From assembly GCA_013398175.1 (NCBI GenBank), contig VZRZ01008251.1:243786-307785 (forward strand): a DNA stretch of 64,000 nt, written 5' to 3'. The stretch is from Climacteris rufus (Eukaryota > Chordata > Aves > Passeriformes > Climacteridae). Below, in pieces: positions 1 through 13,500 of the stretch; within the stretch, counting starts at the first letter, position 1, and the number at the start of each line of letters is the position of its first letter. Under the pieces are notes generated by a model. That model ran no database searches. It was not told where the DNA came from and saw only the letters and a list, made by a program, of their open reading frames with translations. The position numbers and the translations under genes were made by a program.

Positions 1-1068
1 GCTGAAGATTATCTTTACTGCAGACTTCACTTAGGAAATAACTCAGTGATGGTGGAAACACTTGGAAATGCTTAGTTTTGATCTAACATGAATATGCTCA
101 AAAGCTTTAGCTTTGTTGATGTAGTCAGGTGAGTAATTTGTGGTTTGGTAATTCAATGTTCAGCAGCAGAAATATTGATTAGTTGTAAGGAATTAGGACA
201 TGGGTTTAAAAATCCTTCCAGAAATTTATGTTGGCTGACATTTTGTTCAGATTTTGAGTGTAATAAAGTAATAATTGTTCTCCATTTGCAAACACCGTGA
301 TCAATAGTCATAAAACAGGTACTTTTGTTTCTCTCACCTGCATCTGCACATTCCTGTCTGTGCTGTAAAGCATGGTTCAATCTATATTGAAGCCAAGCAC
401 GACTCTGTGATGCATGAGTGAAGTTCCATTTACGCTTTGCAGAGAGAAGACTTGCATTTACTTCTTGGTTACATGGTATTCAGTGGCAAAGCAAGAAACA
501 CAGTTCCCAAAACCAAGCTCTTCAGCTCCTGACTGCCAGGATGTTTCTTCAACATTAAGTTTCCTGATGTGCCGAGCCTTCCTCATTCTTCCCAGTGCCA
601 AAGCGGCAGTGGGAAAGAAGTGGAAAACAGAGAAAACTTTGTGACCTTAAAAGTTGCAGAATAAGTGTTTGCATAACCAAGGATGCAGGATACTCCAGGA
701 TGCTTACTCCATTCTTCAGAGTGGAGCACTGGGAATGATTCCCAGGTTGGAGACTGACAACTGCCTCTGGTCTCACTGAGGGAGGGGGCTGATGTGAGTG
801 TTGGTGACCTTAGCCGTGTTTGATTTCCTCTCATTTCAGAGGATTTGGTTTGCTTCCTCATTCCATGCCAGCATACTGTTTACCATGTGATACAGCTCTG
901 GCATGGGTGATGCATCCCAGAGCTGTGACATAGCCACTCCTGCCACAGAGAATGTGGTCCTGACATTTTCTCCTTTTGTGCATTGTTGAGCCTGCCCTTT
1001 ACCAATTGATCAGGGAAGCTTGTCCACCCTAAAACCTTGTGACTCACCAAGGCTCTCTTCTTTTCCAG
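1..1068 (+). other. DIS3L2: Intron of DIS3L2, 3' part
   Basis: This is intronic sequence ending in a good acceptor, a pyrimidine-rich stretch ending ttttccag just before 1069. The preceding coding exon, which should end with residues like LVQK, is not found here, so the intron starts before position 1. I see no second exon, RNA gene or recognisable repeat. Short open frames on both strands resemble nothing known. Confidence 0.85.
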
Positions 1069-1176
1069 GTGATCCCAATGCTTCCCAGGCTGCTCTGTGA
1101 GGAGTTATGCAGTCTCAATCCCATGCAAGATAGACTGACATTCTCTGTGATGTGGAAGTTGACTCCGGAAGGCAAG
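1069..1176 (+). CDS. DIS3L2: DIS3L2 exon (RNB domain, 36 codons, VIPMLPRLLCEEL segment)
   Basis: The exon is 108 nt with phase 0 at both ends. It starts GTG ATC CCA ATG after an AG acceptor at 1067-1068 and ends GGC AAG before a GT donor at 1177. The translation contains VIPMLPRLLCEELCSLNP and then LTFSVMWKLTPEGK. This is the conserved RNB-core segment that follows the catalytic Asp region in the RNase II family, and it matches human DIS3L2 from about residue 440. It joins directly to ILDEWFGR in the next exon, as in vertebrate orthologs. The donor reads gtacct, which departs from GTRAGT at +4 to +6. Because both phases are 0, skipping this exon would keep the frame but remove 36 residues of the catalytic fold. 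Confidence 0.95.
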
Positions 1177-4100
1177 GTACCTCTGGCAGCATGCAGTCAT
1201 CCTGCTAATCAGTCATCCTGCTAATCAGTCATCCTGCTGATCAGTCCTCCGTCAGTGCCCAGCCCCTACTCTTACAGAGAGAGCAGTGAAAATGCCATCC
1301 CTTAACACCCAGCTGGAGAGCAAAGGTGAACACTGGAGGATGTAGGGTTGTTCCTGTATCTTTTCTTGTTGATGACAGACTGGAATTTCCAGCTGGAATA
1401 ACCACTCAGTATGGTGGGGAAAGGAGGAATATTTGTATGAATCTCAGGAAGAGAGAATGTCCTGCTCCTTGCCAGGTCACCCAACCATTTAATGTCTTAC
1501 CTCCAGCAGCAATTCAGAGCTAATGCTTTAGGTGGGACAGGATGTGCCCCCAAGTCCAGCGCTGCCGCGCGCTCCCCGGCAGTTGTGCAATGCGGCGGAT
1601 GCAGCAGTGTCCCTCTGTGGGACAGACTGTTTAATTCCTCTTCAAAGCTGCATATTACATCAATCCAAATAAAGCCTGATAGCCCTTCAGCAAAGGCATG
1701 GCTCCATCCTCTGCATGTGTTTTTTCCAGGGAGCAGTTATAGAGGCTGTTGGTGCAGTGAGCTGCCCTCAGCTGCCTGCCTGTGCTCCCAAGGTCTTCAT
1801 TTCTCTCCTTATTCCTCTCCCACACTCTTTGTAACCCTAAAATCTCCTCTTTGGTGATCACAGTGTCCCCTCACTAATCAAGGAGGGCTGAAGACTGGCA
1901 GTGCCAGAAGACTCTTGGTCTATGCAAAATAAATTTTTTGTACTCAGATTTTTTTAAACCACTGTTGTGCTCTTATACAACTCTTTCTTTCTGTTCACAG
2001 TATTTCTTGTGCCAATTTGGTAATTTTTCGCAAAGATTAACTTTACGTCCTTATTATTGTCCCAGCTGCTCTAAAGGATACCGAATCTATCTTTGTGCTT
2101 TAGCAAAATAGAGTTGCAGTCCTGATTCTGTATTTCTGCAGCAAGTCCCTGCTCTGGCACTGGGGTGGGATGTGTTTTTCACTGTGGAAAGTGTTCCCTT
2201 CCTCTAGCAACAGTGTGATTACTTATGGGGCCTTCTAAGAGTAGCTACTTGGTGAACCTTTTATTGACTCTGAGTCATCTTTGAACAGCTAATAGTCAAA
2301 TCTTAATTGCAATAAGCCTATAATTACATCTTGTGTCTTGTCACGTGCAATATATCCATTGTGTTTCAAACAGTGCTCAGTCCAACCCTGTCTGACCAGT
2401 GAGAAAACACAGGAACTGTAGCATTCTGCCAGCTCAGGGGGCAGATCTCTGGAGGAGTAGTGGTCTGGGCCAAGGCCACACTGCCCCTGGGAGAGCAGAC
2501 TGCCTGCAGCCATCTCAGCAAACTGATTTCTCCTACAAGGCATTTCAGGGTTGTAGTTTTATTTGAGGTCACTTGATGTGAAAGTCAGGTGAAACCTGGA
2601 GAAGAATTTACTCCTTCCAAGAGGAAAAGTGGTTGTAGAGCTTTTGCCCAGGAGGGCATTCTTTTAAAAGCTTGTATTTCTAGGTGTTACTATACCCATA
2701 TCTCAGTGTAAAAAGGATCACATGCTTCCTCACGCTCTGCTGGGTGAAAGGGTGAGTCAAAGGCCCCAACACAGCCCTTGAACCTCAGCTGTTGGTGGAG
2801 ACTCGTGAGAGCACTGACAGTGAGGACAGGATATTACTCAGAGGCCAAAGAGCACTTCATTGCACCCCAAGTGTGAGGCAGTACCATGACCCTGAGTCTG
2901 CCAAACAGAGCCCAGCAGCACTACCAGGTGATCTGCCTGCTCTGATGCAGGAATGGAAATTGGGCAGTCTGCATCACTCTGCTTTGTTGCCCTTGAGAAA
3001 CCAAGAACAGAAAAAGGAATTGAGGAAAACAGAAATAAAAGAAGTTCAGTATCTTCTAGTATGGGTTGCTTGTCCTGGTGCTTTGCCCTGAATCTAGCTT
3101 ACGTGAGATTTGACATTTTGGCATTTCTCTATGCTGCATCTTAGAATTGACTCACCTACTTTACATAGCAAAATGAGAGTGTTTTTCAGACACAAAATAT
3201 TTAATGTGGGATAATATAACAGTGAGGGTCAGAATTGAAAATCAACTTGGATGCAGAGAATAATAGGCAGAGATGGAGGAAATAGCAGGAAAGTCAAAGT
3301 AGTGTCTGTAAATGTTTGAACAGCAAGTTGGAAGAGCTGTCTGTTACTGGAGGGTCTGTAGAGGAAGTGCTCAGCTGAAATGAAGGCTGCTCAGCCTTGC
3401 TCCAAGATCATCTCCACAAGGAACACCAACTTTTTGGTGCCTGACACTATCCACATCTTACTGAGGTGTCTCCATTGCCAACCTGCTAATAGTCTTCAGC
3501 TTGCCAAGTGGATCATTTAAAGATCAGTGCAGCCACTTCCATGCTAGAGACTGTGCTTGCTTAATATCAGGAGATTTTTTTGGGTGCAGCAGATTTCATC
3601 AGATGGTACTGACCCACTGGACACACATCCCCCATCACCACAAGAAGCTGAACCCCATGAAATGGATGCAGCAGAGCATAAAGCAGGTGCTGCCAGCACT
3701 GTCACAGAATCTCTGTCCAGCTTTGTGGCTTTCTCTCCTCAGCGCAGAGGAAGAGACACACACAGCATAACCCTGAGCTGATGGTCAGAGCACTTTACAT
3801 TATAAGATGCCACTTGCTGCATCTTTGCTATTAAAGCACTTTCACATTAGAAATGAGCTGAAATGCCCTGTGACTTTCAGTGCTCTGAGCTGCTGAGTTA
3901 TACAGCACATATGTTCTGTGAGGCATTAGGGAGGCAGGCAGCAAAGGTATTTTGGGGATCAGTCCTTTCCTGTTAAGAAGGGGGTTCATCTCTGAAGCAG
4001 TGTCCTTGATGAGGCTGTCATAGAGAGCTGGCTCTTTTTCCCTGGACACTATTACTGCAGAATTTGCCTTGTCCTGTTGTGTTGATGAAGGGATAAGGTG

Positions 4101-5064
4101 GCACTTGTAGCTAAGGCAGAATTACAATTCTCCAATCATTCTCTGATCACTTGTGCTTTGAATGGTTTATCACAAACTGTGTCTGTCTCCAGAGCCCTCA
4201 TGCCTCTTGTCTTTTGTGAAGAGCCTTCTGCCCGTGTCCCTCTGTGCTTTCTCTCTGGCTTGATGAGCTAGGATTATCTTACATATCTTGGCTGAAAATA
4301 GCTTTTCCTGTGTGCTTTAGGAAATAATTCTGAATTGTTACTTCTACACTGGTATTCTCTTAGGGAGTTTAAAATGGGAGCGACTTCTAGTTTAAAACAA
4401 AATAATTTTATAAGCAATTTTTAGAATATTTTCCTCTCAGTTCCAAAGCAGTTTGGAAGACCAGAAAGGTTTCTGGCTGGAGTTTAGATCTAGGACCATA
4501 GATGTGATCAGAGAAGTAAGGGTTCGGTGTCTGTTCATCTCTGCTCCAAAACCAATAAAGTCCTACTCAGGCACTTTCACAAGTGCTAGTCAGACACTGG
4601 GGTTCCTGCAGTGCTCCTCTAAACAGAGTATTTTAAGGCCAGCCCCTCATGCCCTGGTGGCCACACTTTAAGTCATTCTGCTGTGTTTTAGGCAGGAGAT
4701 CCTGTCTGGCATGTGTGTATCTGCCTGTTGTGCTCCTGCACCTGGTACCCTGTGAGTCAACAGACATTACAGATGGGCTGTAGCTCTTTGAGCTCTGTGA
4801 AGGAGGGAAATCAGGTAGAGGAGGGACATCCAAGCAGTCCCCTATGCATATGCACAATATATTGTTATATGTTACATGCATATACATATTACTGGACACT
4901 AGAGAATCTGTATGGGTAAAAGACCTGAGGGTCTCAGTAGGACACTTCTGTTCCTGTTGACTAGAAGATCACAGCTAGTAGTGAGGTCTGCTGTCATTCC
5001 TCCCAGTGTTTGTACTACTTCCCTGGTGGAGTGAGCCCTCAGATCACATTTTGCAATTTTGCAG
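1177..5064 (+). other. DIS3L2: DIS3L2 intron, 3888 bp
   Basis: The intron has GT...AG ends, with donor gtacct and acceptor ttttgcag. The acceptor's pyrimidine tract is short and broken by A and G. Apart from the 16-bp tandem repeat at 1201-1248 and a small CpG-rich patch near 1558-1602, I see only unique AT-balanced intronic sequence. No transposon or RNA gene is recognised. Confidence 0.85.
1201..1248. repeat. 16-bp tandem repeat, 3 copies
   Basis: Three head-to-tail 16-bp units lie at 1201-1216, 1217-1232 and 1233-1248. The first two are identical (cctgctaatcagtcat); the third has two changes. The array begins 24 bases after the donor-site GT at 1177, so it is inside the intron near a weak 5' splice site. 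Confidence 0.9.
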
Positions 5065-5298
5065 ATCCTTGATGAGTGGTTTGGGCGGACAGTCATCTGC
5101 TCCTGCGTGAAGCTCAGCTACGACCATGCACAGAGCATGATTGACAGCCCTGGGAAGGTGTTGTCACCCGAAGAGCTCCCCCCTGTCTCAGCCCAGCACT
5201 CCATAGCCGAGGTTCAGGAGGCTGTGCTGAACCTGCACCGAGTGGCGCAGCAGCTGCGCCAGCAGCGCTTCACCGACGGCGCCCTGCACTTGGAGCAG
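5065..5298 (+). CDS. DIS3L2: DIS3L2 exon (RNB domain, 78 codons, ILDEWFGR to LHLEQ)
   Basis: The exon is 234 nt, phase 0 at both ends, with acceptor gcag at 5061-5064 and a consensus donor gtgagt at 5299. The translation begins ILDEWFGRTVICSC and contains KLSYDHAQSMI, which is strongly conserved. A more variable stretch (DSPGKVLSPEELPPVSAQHS) follows, then a helix rich in Gln and Arg (HRVAQQLRQQRFTDGAL). The length equals that recalled for human DIS3L2, with no indel. The Cys at codon 14 (TGC, 5104-5106) aligns with human Cys489, the site of the reported Perlman-syndrome change C489Y. The previous exon ends in Lys, giving the expected junction PEGK-ILDEW. Confidence 0.97.
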
Positions 5299-8200
5299 GT
5301 GAGTGAATCCAGCCCCTTCAGGGGCTCCCACTCCACCAGAGCAGTTTCACTTTGTACTCCCTAAGAAATTCCTGGTCTATCTAAAATCTCAAATAGTAAA
5401 ATCAAGGGTGGGATAAAAAGGTAGGTTTGGGTGCCGGTGTCTTCTAAGGGCGGTATCAAATTATGTACCAAAAGCACTAAGTAGGATGAAAAGAAAATAA
5501 AATCCCTGTTTTTTAAGGAGTGGTCCATCTTTCAACATTTTTCAAAATCCTAAAACCCTCTTGGACTGGGTAAGTAATTCATACAGTGAAACAAATCATG
5601 ACAGTTTTGTTCATTATCATGAGGTTCAGATATTAGTGCACATTTCACTGGAAAAGGCTCGTCCTCCACATTTCTTTCTGTGCTTGTGGTATTCTTGTTT
5701 TCCACAGCTTTCATAGCAGTTCTCTGTGCTGGGAAAATGGCTAAATGTTATCTAAGCTAATACTTGTAAGTGTTGGGTGTGTTTCAGGGGAAAAAATGCT
5801 AGTGAGGAGGTTTTCTGTCTGGGGTGATTTAAATAATCTTGTATCAGTAGTGGTATGTGTCATTTCTGTTTTACAAGGAGATCCAGATATTTTAGGCTAT
5901 CACAGCAAAAATACTTTTGCACGTGATGTTCAGCTGCTCTGAGGTGGCTTCTGATGGTTTTTGTTTAGGAGGTTCCAGTAATTTATAGAACCCAGTAGTC
6001 TTCCTGAGCGGGAAAAAAATCAATCTTTTATTATAAGGAAACTCTATTGTTTCATTTTGCAAAATGAGCGTGAGTCAACGTAAGGATATTGCTGAGAAAG
6101 AAGCTATGTATGGAGTGGTGTAAACAGGACTATTATATGTTAGACATATATTGTAACCCTTCCATTTTACTCAGCATTGTAGTGTTGTCTCCAGTTGCAG
6201 GAAAGTCTAATTTTAGAGAAATCACTGCAGAGCAACAGGAGCAAGATGTGTCTGTAATCTGTGACCTTGCCTAACAGAGCACGTGGCTTATTCTGCTGAG
6301 GCTGCTGTGAAGAGGAGGCAATGTGCTTTCCCCCATGTCTAAGATGGACAGAATGACAAATTTGTATCTTGAGTTTCAGCAGAGGAATTTTTACTTCAGG
6401 ATAAACCTTCTGCTGTAGGCAGTGTAGTGTCTGAGGCTATATTGCCTGCATCTGTTGTAGGAGGTTTTGGAGGTGGTTCAGCACACAGAAGTGATCCTGT
6501 AGCAAGGACATTTGCATAAGGTCCCTCCTTGCTCAAAGGGAATAGTAATTTTTAAAATTATATTACACTAATTTTTGGAAATCAAACTTCCACTGTGAAG
6601 TTTTCTTAAACCTCTTTTGGAACAGAGACTTTTCTCTTTGAGGTTTAGCATACAATGGCTAATAAGCTCTGCCTTTGTTCCCAGGCACACTCTGAATGCT
6701 AGAGAAGCATAAAAACCCAGCCTTTGCATAGGATGAGTTAACTGGGAAGCCTTGGCAGTGTCTGGGTTGGAAAAAGAGTCCATGGTAACTGGGAGCTGTG
6801 GCCTAGAAAGGTCACCAGCTGCCTTCCACAAGTCACTGTTACAGTCTAGTGCTGACTGCTCACTGTGTGTCCCTGAGTTGTCCCTGTTATCAACCTAACC
6901 TCAGGGGAAATATGTTTTAAACCAGCTGTGACATTTTCAATGGCAGGATTTGGCCAGGGAAGCATCCTGTTCCAGTGATACCCCATAAAAGATTAGTTGT
7001 GTTTTGTTTTGCTCTGTGCTGCTACAGAGGAGCCATTAAAGAGAACATATTGAAGCATCATTTGTGAGATTGGGATTAAAAGCCACAGCTCAGGGCACCA
7101 GAGACAGCTGATTCCTGCTCAGCCTTGTTCCACACCATCATGATAAACTGAGTTATGTCTCACAAGTGGCACTTTACACTGTGCAGAATATCTCTCGCCT
7201 GGCAAGAATGTCAAAGTAACGGTCTTTGAGAAGGAAGCATATTTTAGATCAAGGGACTTTCACCACACTTACTCCAGTCAAGTACTGCCCTGATAGCTTT
7301 ATTTTGATAAACTACACCCTCCACAGCCCATGGAGAAAGTGGTTGCTGCAAGGCCTGAGTGTGGACAGTGTGTGAGGGACAGGATTGTGGACGTGGGCAG
7401 TGGCATTCAACTGGACAAAGCAATCTGTGCCTTTTAGTAGAAGGGGACAAGTCCCTCTGCTTTGCTTCCCCATTTCCCTGAGTTCCCATGGGCACAGTTG
7501 TGTGCTGTGTCCCGTTTCCAGCCCCAAGTGCGCAAGCAAGGGTGGGCCTGGATGGGAAACACACCTTTCTAATCGCTGGACCTCTCACTGATTTCCTGTT
7601 GAGTAATGTAAATCCTGAACAATGGAAGACAAACTCCAGCAGGAAGCTTGGGGCAATGAATTATCAGATTCCAAATAAATATGTGAGTGAAGGAAATGAA
7701 CATCTGACAGTCTTAAGGGAGGGGATGGCTGGGCATGGATGACTCCTGTGCTTTTTTCTGCAAGGGATGTGAGCCCTCTTCCTATACATTGCTTTATGTT
7801 TGAGAGTTCTGCCATGGGGTAACTCCTGATTGAACAGTGATGATTTTTTTTGCTTACTTCCACCCTGCCATTTTTCAGTGGGAGGTGCTCCTTTGCTTCC
7901 TGTTGGTATTAAGAAAATCCTGGGGGAAAGAATCTCCCATCCTCCTTTGCCACTGGCTGTGGTGGGCCTTGGGCTCGTGCTCTCCCTATCTGCCTCAGTT
8001 TTCTCTTTGGAAAGATGCTGATCTCTCTTTTAGTATCCATATAATTTAGGATTTATTCCCCAAAACGAAGAACATCTCTCAGATGAAGCCATTCATGGGT
8101 GTATCTTTATAAAGGCAGAAATAATGGTTGGCCAGGGAGCTCTTTGGACGTGACACAGGATGGCTCCAGTGGGATGCAGCAGTGTCAGGATGGCCCTGCT

Positions 8201-10219
8201 GTGGTGAGGAGAATGTTTCCTGTTTGAATGTCACTGCTGAATTTTTATGACCTAATGTGAGAGCAGCATCTGCTTGCCCATAGTTTTATCTTTTGGCAGC
8301 AATTTTAGAAGCAGGAATCTCCGTAGCTGAACAGATGAAGAATATACATACATATTTTAATAACTTAGGAATTACATATCTGGGTCACACAAAAGACCTT
8401 GAGATCTTACAGAAATAGCACAGAGTCTGGAAAGTTTATGATTTGGGGGTTCAGTGTCAGTACATGTGTGTCTCTTTGGGGCTGTGTGGTTTGGAATTCC
8501 TGCTTCAGTTTAAACGTGGCTGTGGCAACCTACATACCTGTGACCCTCTATTTCCTCCCACTCCACAGTTCTTTCCATGCCTCTGCAGAGGTCTGGAAAT
8601 CCTGCTGGGATTGCAGGGAATCCTGCTGCATTGGACCTTGGGTCTGAGGACCTTGTTTGCAACCAGAGCCACACATCTGTCATTCCATGGGATCCAGCTG
8701 TCCCCACAGGCCCCTTCTGGGGCTTTTCCCCTAGAATATGGTTTCCTGTGCTGCCTGCCAGCTTCCTAGCTCCAAAAAGCATCTGAGCTGAGTTTTAAAG
8801 GTTTAAAGACTTTGCACCTTCAGCGACTAAGGAGCTTATGAAACTTTGTCCACACAGACAGAGATTAATGTATTTCTTTTCCTTTTCATTCAGAGCTGCA
8901 GCTTTTAGATGTAAAGGCAAGAAGCTTTGTATGTGACTTTAAGAAGAAATGCTCAGATATTTTCCATGCTGTCTTCCCCCCACACCTCCTTCCTGCACAG
9001 GACCATGAAATGCCACCCCTGTGCTGTCCTCTCACAGCTCCTGGTGCACTCACTCCATAAATTGGAGCAGGAATCTGACCTGGTTTAAAAAGCAAAGTGA
9101 GCACAACCCACAGCTTTCCTTTTTTTTCCTGGCCAGGTTACTTTGAAGCTGGATCATTTCCTCAACCCACAGCTTTTAGAAACACTAGCCAGAGAATCAG
9201 ATAGAAACTTGCTTTCAACAAAAACCATCAAGTTTGCAGAAAAGCTCCTTAGCTCCAGCCTGCCTAGAGGAGACATGCTGATAAATGGTTCTCTTTTTGG
9301 CCTCAGCAGTTTATAAATGAATCACGAGGACAGATGCCTACGGGAAGACAGGTTAAAAAGGATTTCTGTGCGTATTTAAAATGAGAATACCCGGGGATGC
9401 TGATCTGTCTCTATGACAACTGTCTGGGAGCTGAGCAGTGCCTTTTGTTGTGCTGCTGATTCTACCTTTGCCAGTACACTTATACCTGGGTGCTCAAAAC
9501 ATCAGCATTGACTGAAGTTCCTTGTGAGAACAGCCCAAAGTGCATTTGCATTGTACCAGTTAATGGCACTGAATCATTTACTAGAATAGCTTCTCTCCTT
9601 GTTTGCTGCGAAACAGACATTCCGCTTTGCAGGTATGTGCAAAAAGGGAAGAAAAAAAGGACAAAAATGACAAAAATGAGAAGTTTACGCAAATTTAAGG
9701 GTTGAATTGGTAGTAAAATGGTCTCACTTCTGCTTGCTCCCAGCCTGTGTACTGTGCCACTGTCTTGTCATCTGAGCAAAAGTTGATGTTCCCTGTGGGT
9801 CTGTATTGTCTTGAATAACTTAGAGGTAGTAAAAAATTGTTTTGTTGTAGCTCTGTAGCACATGGGAGACTTTACCTATGGTCCTGTCTCTTGGCTGTTG
9901 GGGATAAGGAAATCGGTGATCTTTGAGAATAGCTTTGTGTAGTTGAGGCTGGTGGTACTCCAAAAGTAAGGTAACATTTCATAGAGCCTCAGAAAACATA
10001 GGAAAGCAAGCACAAAGATCCCAAACCCCAGGATGTGTGCAGAATGCCAGCTCCAAACCACCTAGGTACATGACACATGGGCTGTAGTAAACAGCTCTGT
10101 ACAGTTTTTGAAGCTCTCAGAGCTGAGTCTTGATGCAAACAGCTTTGAGAAGTTGACTCAAGCCATTACACATGGAAAATGAGGAGGAGCAAGGGCACTG
10201 TATGTGCAGGATGTGACAC

Positions 10220-10530
10220 TGTATGTTGGGAAATTTCATATTTGGTTGTGGCTAATGGGATAGGACAGAAACACGTATTTTTAGACTGTTGTTCCTGCTA
10301 ATGCTGTTTAATTGGAAATCTCAAGAACCACAAATTAATTGCTCTCATTATTAACATTTTCCAATATGAGCAACTGCTGGAAATAATTGTGGGAAATTGT
10401 TTTGTCGTGTTTCCTGCCTCATATCTGTACAGTAAGCATTCAGGTCTTTTATTCTTGCTACGTGAAAGTAATAAATATTTCTACCCTGGTTAAACAGTTA
10501 TTGTGTGCAAAATATAGTTAATTAGTGTAT
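10220..10530. other. AT-rich block, candidate conserved non-coding element
   Basis: About 310 bases are clearly richer in A and T than the flanks. They hold several TAAT-type homeodomain cores (for example aaattaattgctc and cattattaacat) and no repeat-like structure. This composition is common in vertebrate conserved non-coding elements, but conservation cannot be judged from one sequence. Confidence 0.25.
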
Positions 10531-13500
10531 GAATGGAAGACTTTGGGTTGCAAGAACTGTTTACATGGGACAGCAAAGGGCTATAATGTTGCATAGACCT
10601 CAGTCTGAGGTGTTTCCTCTAATAGCATGATCTGAATTCATGTCTTAAATGCTGTTGGGGCAGAAAGGTCATCCAGGCTTGAGTACTCCCTGCAGTGATG
10701 CTTAGGTTTTCTGTCCATGGCTGCTGTATGTGCACTGAGCACATGGACCTTTCAGGGGAGGAGTAAATGGCTTTGCTCCAGCCCTGACTGGAGCAGGGCT
10801 GCATCTCTTGGCCAGTCTCAAAGATGGTGCTCACAGCCTGGAGTGTGACATTGGTACCACAATTACCTCAGATTTGGTTCCCTCCAGGTAGGTTGAGGTG
10901 TGTACCTGCTTGGGCACTTGGCTTTGGCCCAAGAGAAAATCCTAAAGTCCCATTTATAAAAGCCTGAAAACTGCCATGATACCTCTCTAAAGAGGCTATT
11001 GCAGCAACAGCACATGAACACGACAGCAGAGGCAGGGTGGGCCGTATGTACGGGGCTGTGAGATAAATGAGAACTCAGACTGACAAGGAGCTTTCACTAT
11101 TCACTTCCTATCACAATTCCACCATTGTCTGCTCCTTCTCTTTGATGTCTGGTGAAAGAGACATCACTGAAACCCAGAATGGGGACAGCAGGTGCTGTAT
11201 GATCATTACGGACAGTTGCTTATACTGTGTGATACATAAGGCAGCTGGGGGAATGTTGGATGTACTTGGAGATTAATTTCCTTTGAGGATTTTATGTCTT
11301 TTGCGTAGCCCCAGTTAATACATCAAAACGAGCATCTGAGGCTGCAGCTTCCTACTGGGGGACGCTGCTCTTCCCTGCAGGAGTACCCGAAATGCAAAGC
11401 TGTGTCAGCAAAGGAGGGAGGATTTCCAGTGTGTCCTCCCTGCAGTACCACAGAGGAACATGGTACTTGACAGGAAAATACGAGATGTCACCATTGAGGT
11501 CAGGAGCAGCCATGGCTCAGGTTGGGAAGTTTGTGCACACACCAAGGATCTGCACAGGATGGAAGCATTGTGGGATCGTGTCATGGAGGGGATGTGTGTT
11601 GGCTGAGCATCTCTCTGCTTGCATGGAGATGTTTGCATTGCCAGGAGGTTTTAAAATACTTTGATTAAATTAGGATTTTGAGTGGAAAGCTCTCTGAATC
11701 TAGTCTTTTGCCCTGGGATTTTAATGAAGTCTTCCCAGGGGTGCGAGTAGGATTGATGTCCTCGCGCATGTCCCGCCGCTCCCCGATGGTTCCTTTAGAG
11801 CTGAGCAGCTGTGGCCCAGCAGGAGCAGGTGGTGAAGTGGTCGAGCTGGCTCCAGCAGGAGGGGAGAGTTGGATGCTGGAGCATTGTGCTGGGAGCCACT
11901 GCAGCCAGATGTCTGGGCAAACACAGCCAGCAAGGAGCTCCCCACACAGTGGTGCTCTGGCATTAATTTACCATCAGTAATGCAAGAGTGGGTTATGACT
12001 TTATTCTTCCTGGAGTAAGTATTCCAGCCACTAGCTCAGATATTCAAGTCCTCTGGTGATGTATCAGTGGTTGTCTTCTAAACAAACACAGCTTAACCCT
12101 TGAGTTTTATTAAATCTACCACAGACCTGCAAGCTGAGAAACTTCTCTGTAAAAAAACAGCTCTTATGCTTTAGTTTTAGATCCTGCTTGATGCAGCAAC
12201 ACTGTCAGTTGTTCTTTGGCCTGCTAGCCTCAGAGCAAGTATCAGAGGGGAGGCTGGCTCCATCCTTCCAGATGGTGGGATTGGTGTGAGGAGGTGAAGC
12301 AGTTGCCTGAGCTCACAGAGAGTGTGGGTGGCAGAGCTGGCAGGACTGCTTTTATCTGATTCCCAGGCCAAATCCAGCATCTTGGACCAACACTGACCAT
12401 ACTCTTCATCTCATATTTATTACTGACAGCTATTGAATAAGAACTGGTGCTTTTTTGTTTCTGCTGTGTATTGCTGGCCCAGGACAGTTTTTTTTAATCC
12501 TGGTTCCCCAGCAGATGCATCTCTCAGTTCAGAGCAGAGAAACAAGGAGGGCTGAACTGTGGCCAGCACATCTCTGCAGTGCAGAAACAATCAGTGTGTT
12601 TCACAAGTAGCCTCTCTCCCCAGTCTCTTCAGTTCTTGGGCTTTGCCTGCGTGTGCCAGGACCAAGCCAGTGGGCTGCTATCCCATGGAAGTCTCTCTTG
12701 CTTGCATGGGACAGAGTTGCAGTGGATTGTACATCATTTGGCCTTCCAAGTTGCTTGTATTTTCTATTTATTGAATGCAGTTGGTGATCAGCCATTGTAG
12801 AGCTGGGGGTGAGCCAGCAGTGATCACATGCTGACCTTCAAGCAAGGGTGAAGCTGTTTGTAAATATTCCAAATTCACACATAAATTACACATCTCTTGG
12901 TTTCCTAGATTAGCTGCACACAGATGGATCTTGCTCTTGCTGGTGTGATAGACAGCCTGGTGTCACCTCCTCATGGAGACCTCAGACGGTGCCACATAGC
13001 ATCTTTAGGAGAGAGAGAGGGCATCTGTAGCAGGTGTTGGCTTAGTGTGATGGAATGTGTCCCAAATGTGGTGCTGATAGCTCAGGTGAACAGAGGATTC
13101 AGTGCTTGATCCAGTTGAACAAGCTGCTCACTGGTATTTTTGAGTTTGATAGGGAGAGTAGTGGCTTCTGCTGGCTATATTGAAAAAAGTTCAGAGTGGA
13201 AAAACTGGTTCTTAATGAAGCAAAACCAAACTGGTACTTCTGATAGCAAGACAGATAAAACCCAGGAAAACACGTGTTTGTGTAGAGGTGCGTGTGGGGT
13301 AAGTTCTGGGAGGAAATTCTTATTTTACGTTTTCTGCTGAGGAAACAATCCTTGCTTTGAGAGTCTTGCCCTCCAGTTGATGGTATTTTTCTTCCCTGTG
13401 ATGAACAGACGTCATCAGAAAGTCTCTTGTTGTTCCAGATTCTGTTTATCAAATATTTGAACAAAGACTTGACAAGGGGTTTTTTTTCAAGTATTAATTA

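Noticed and set aside
1558..1602. Small CpG-rich patch as an alternative promoter
   Set aside because: Only about 45 bases, with no core promoter signal and no nearby exon that could serve as a first exon.
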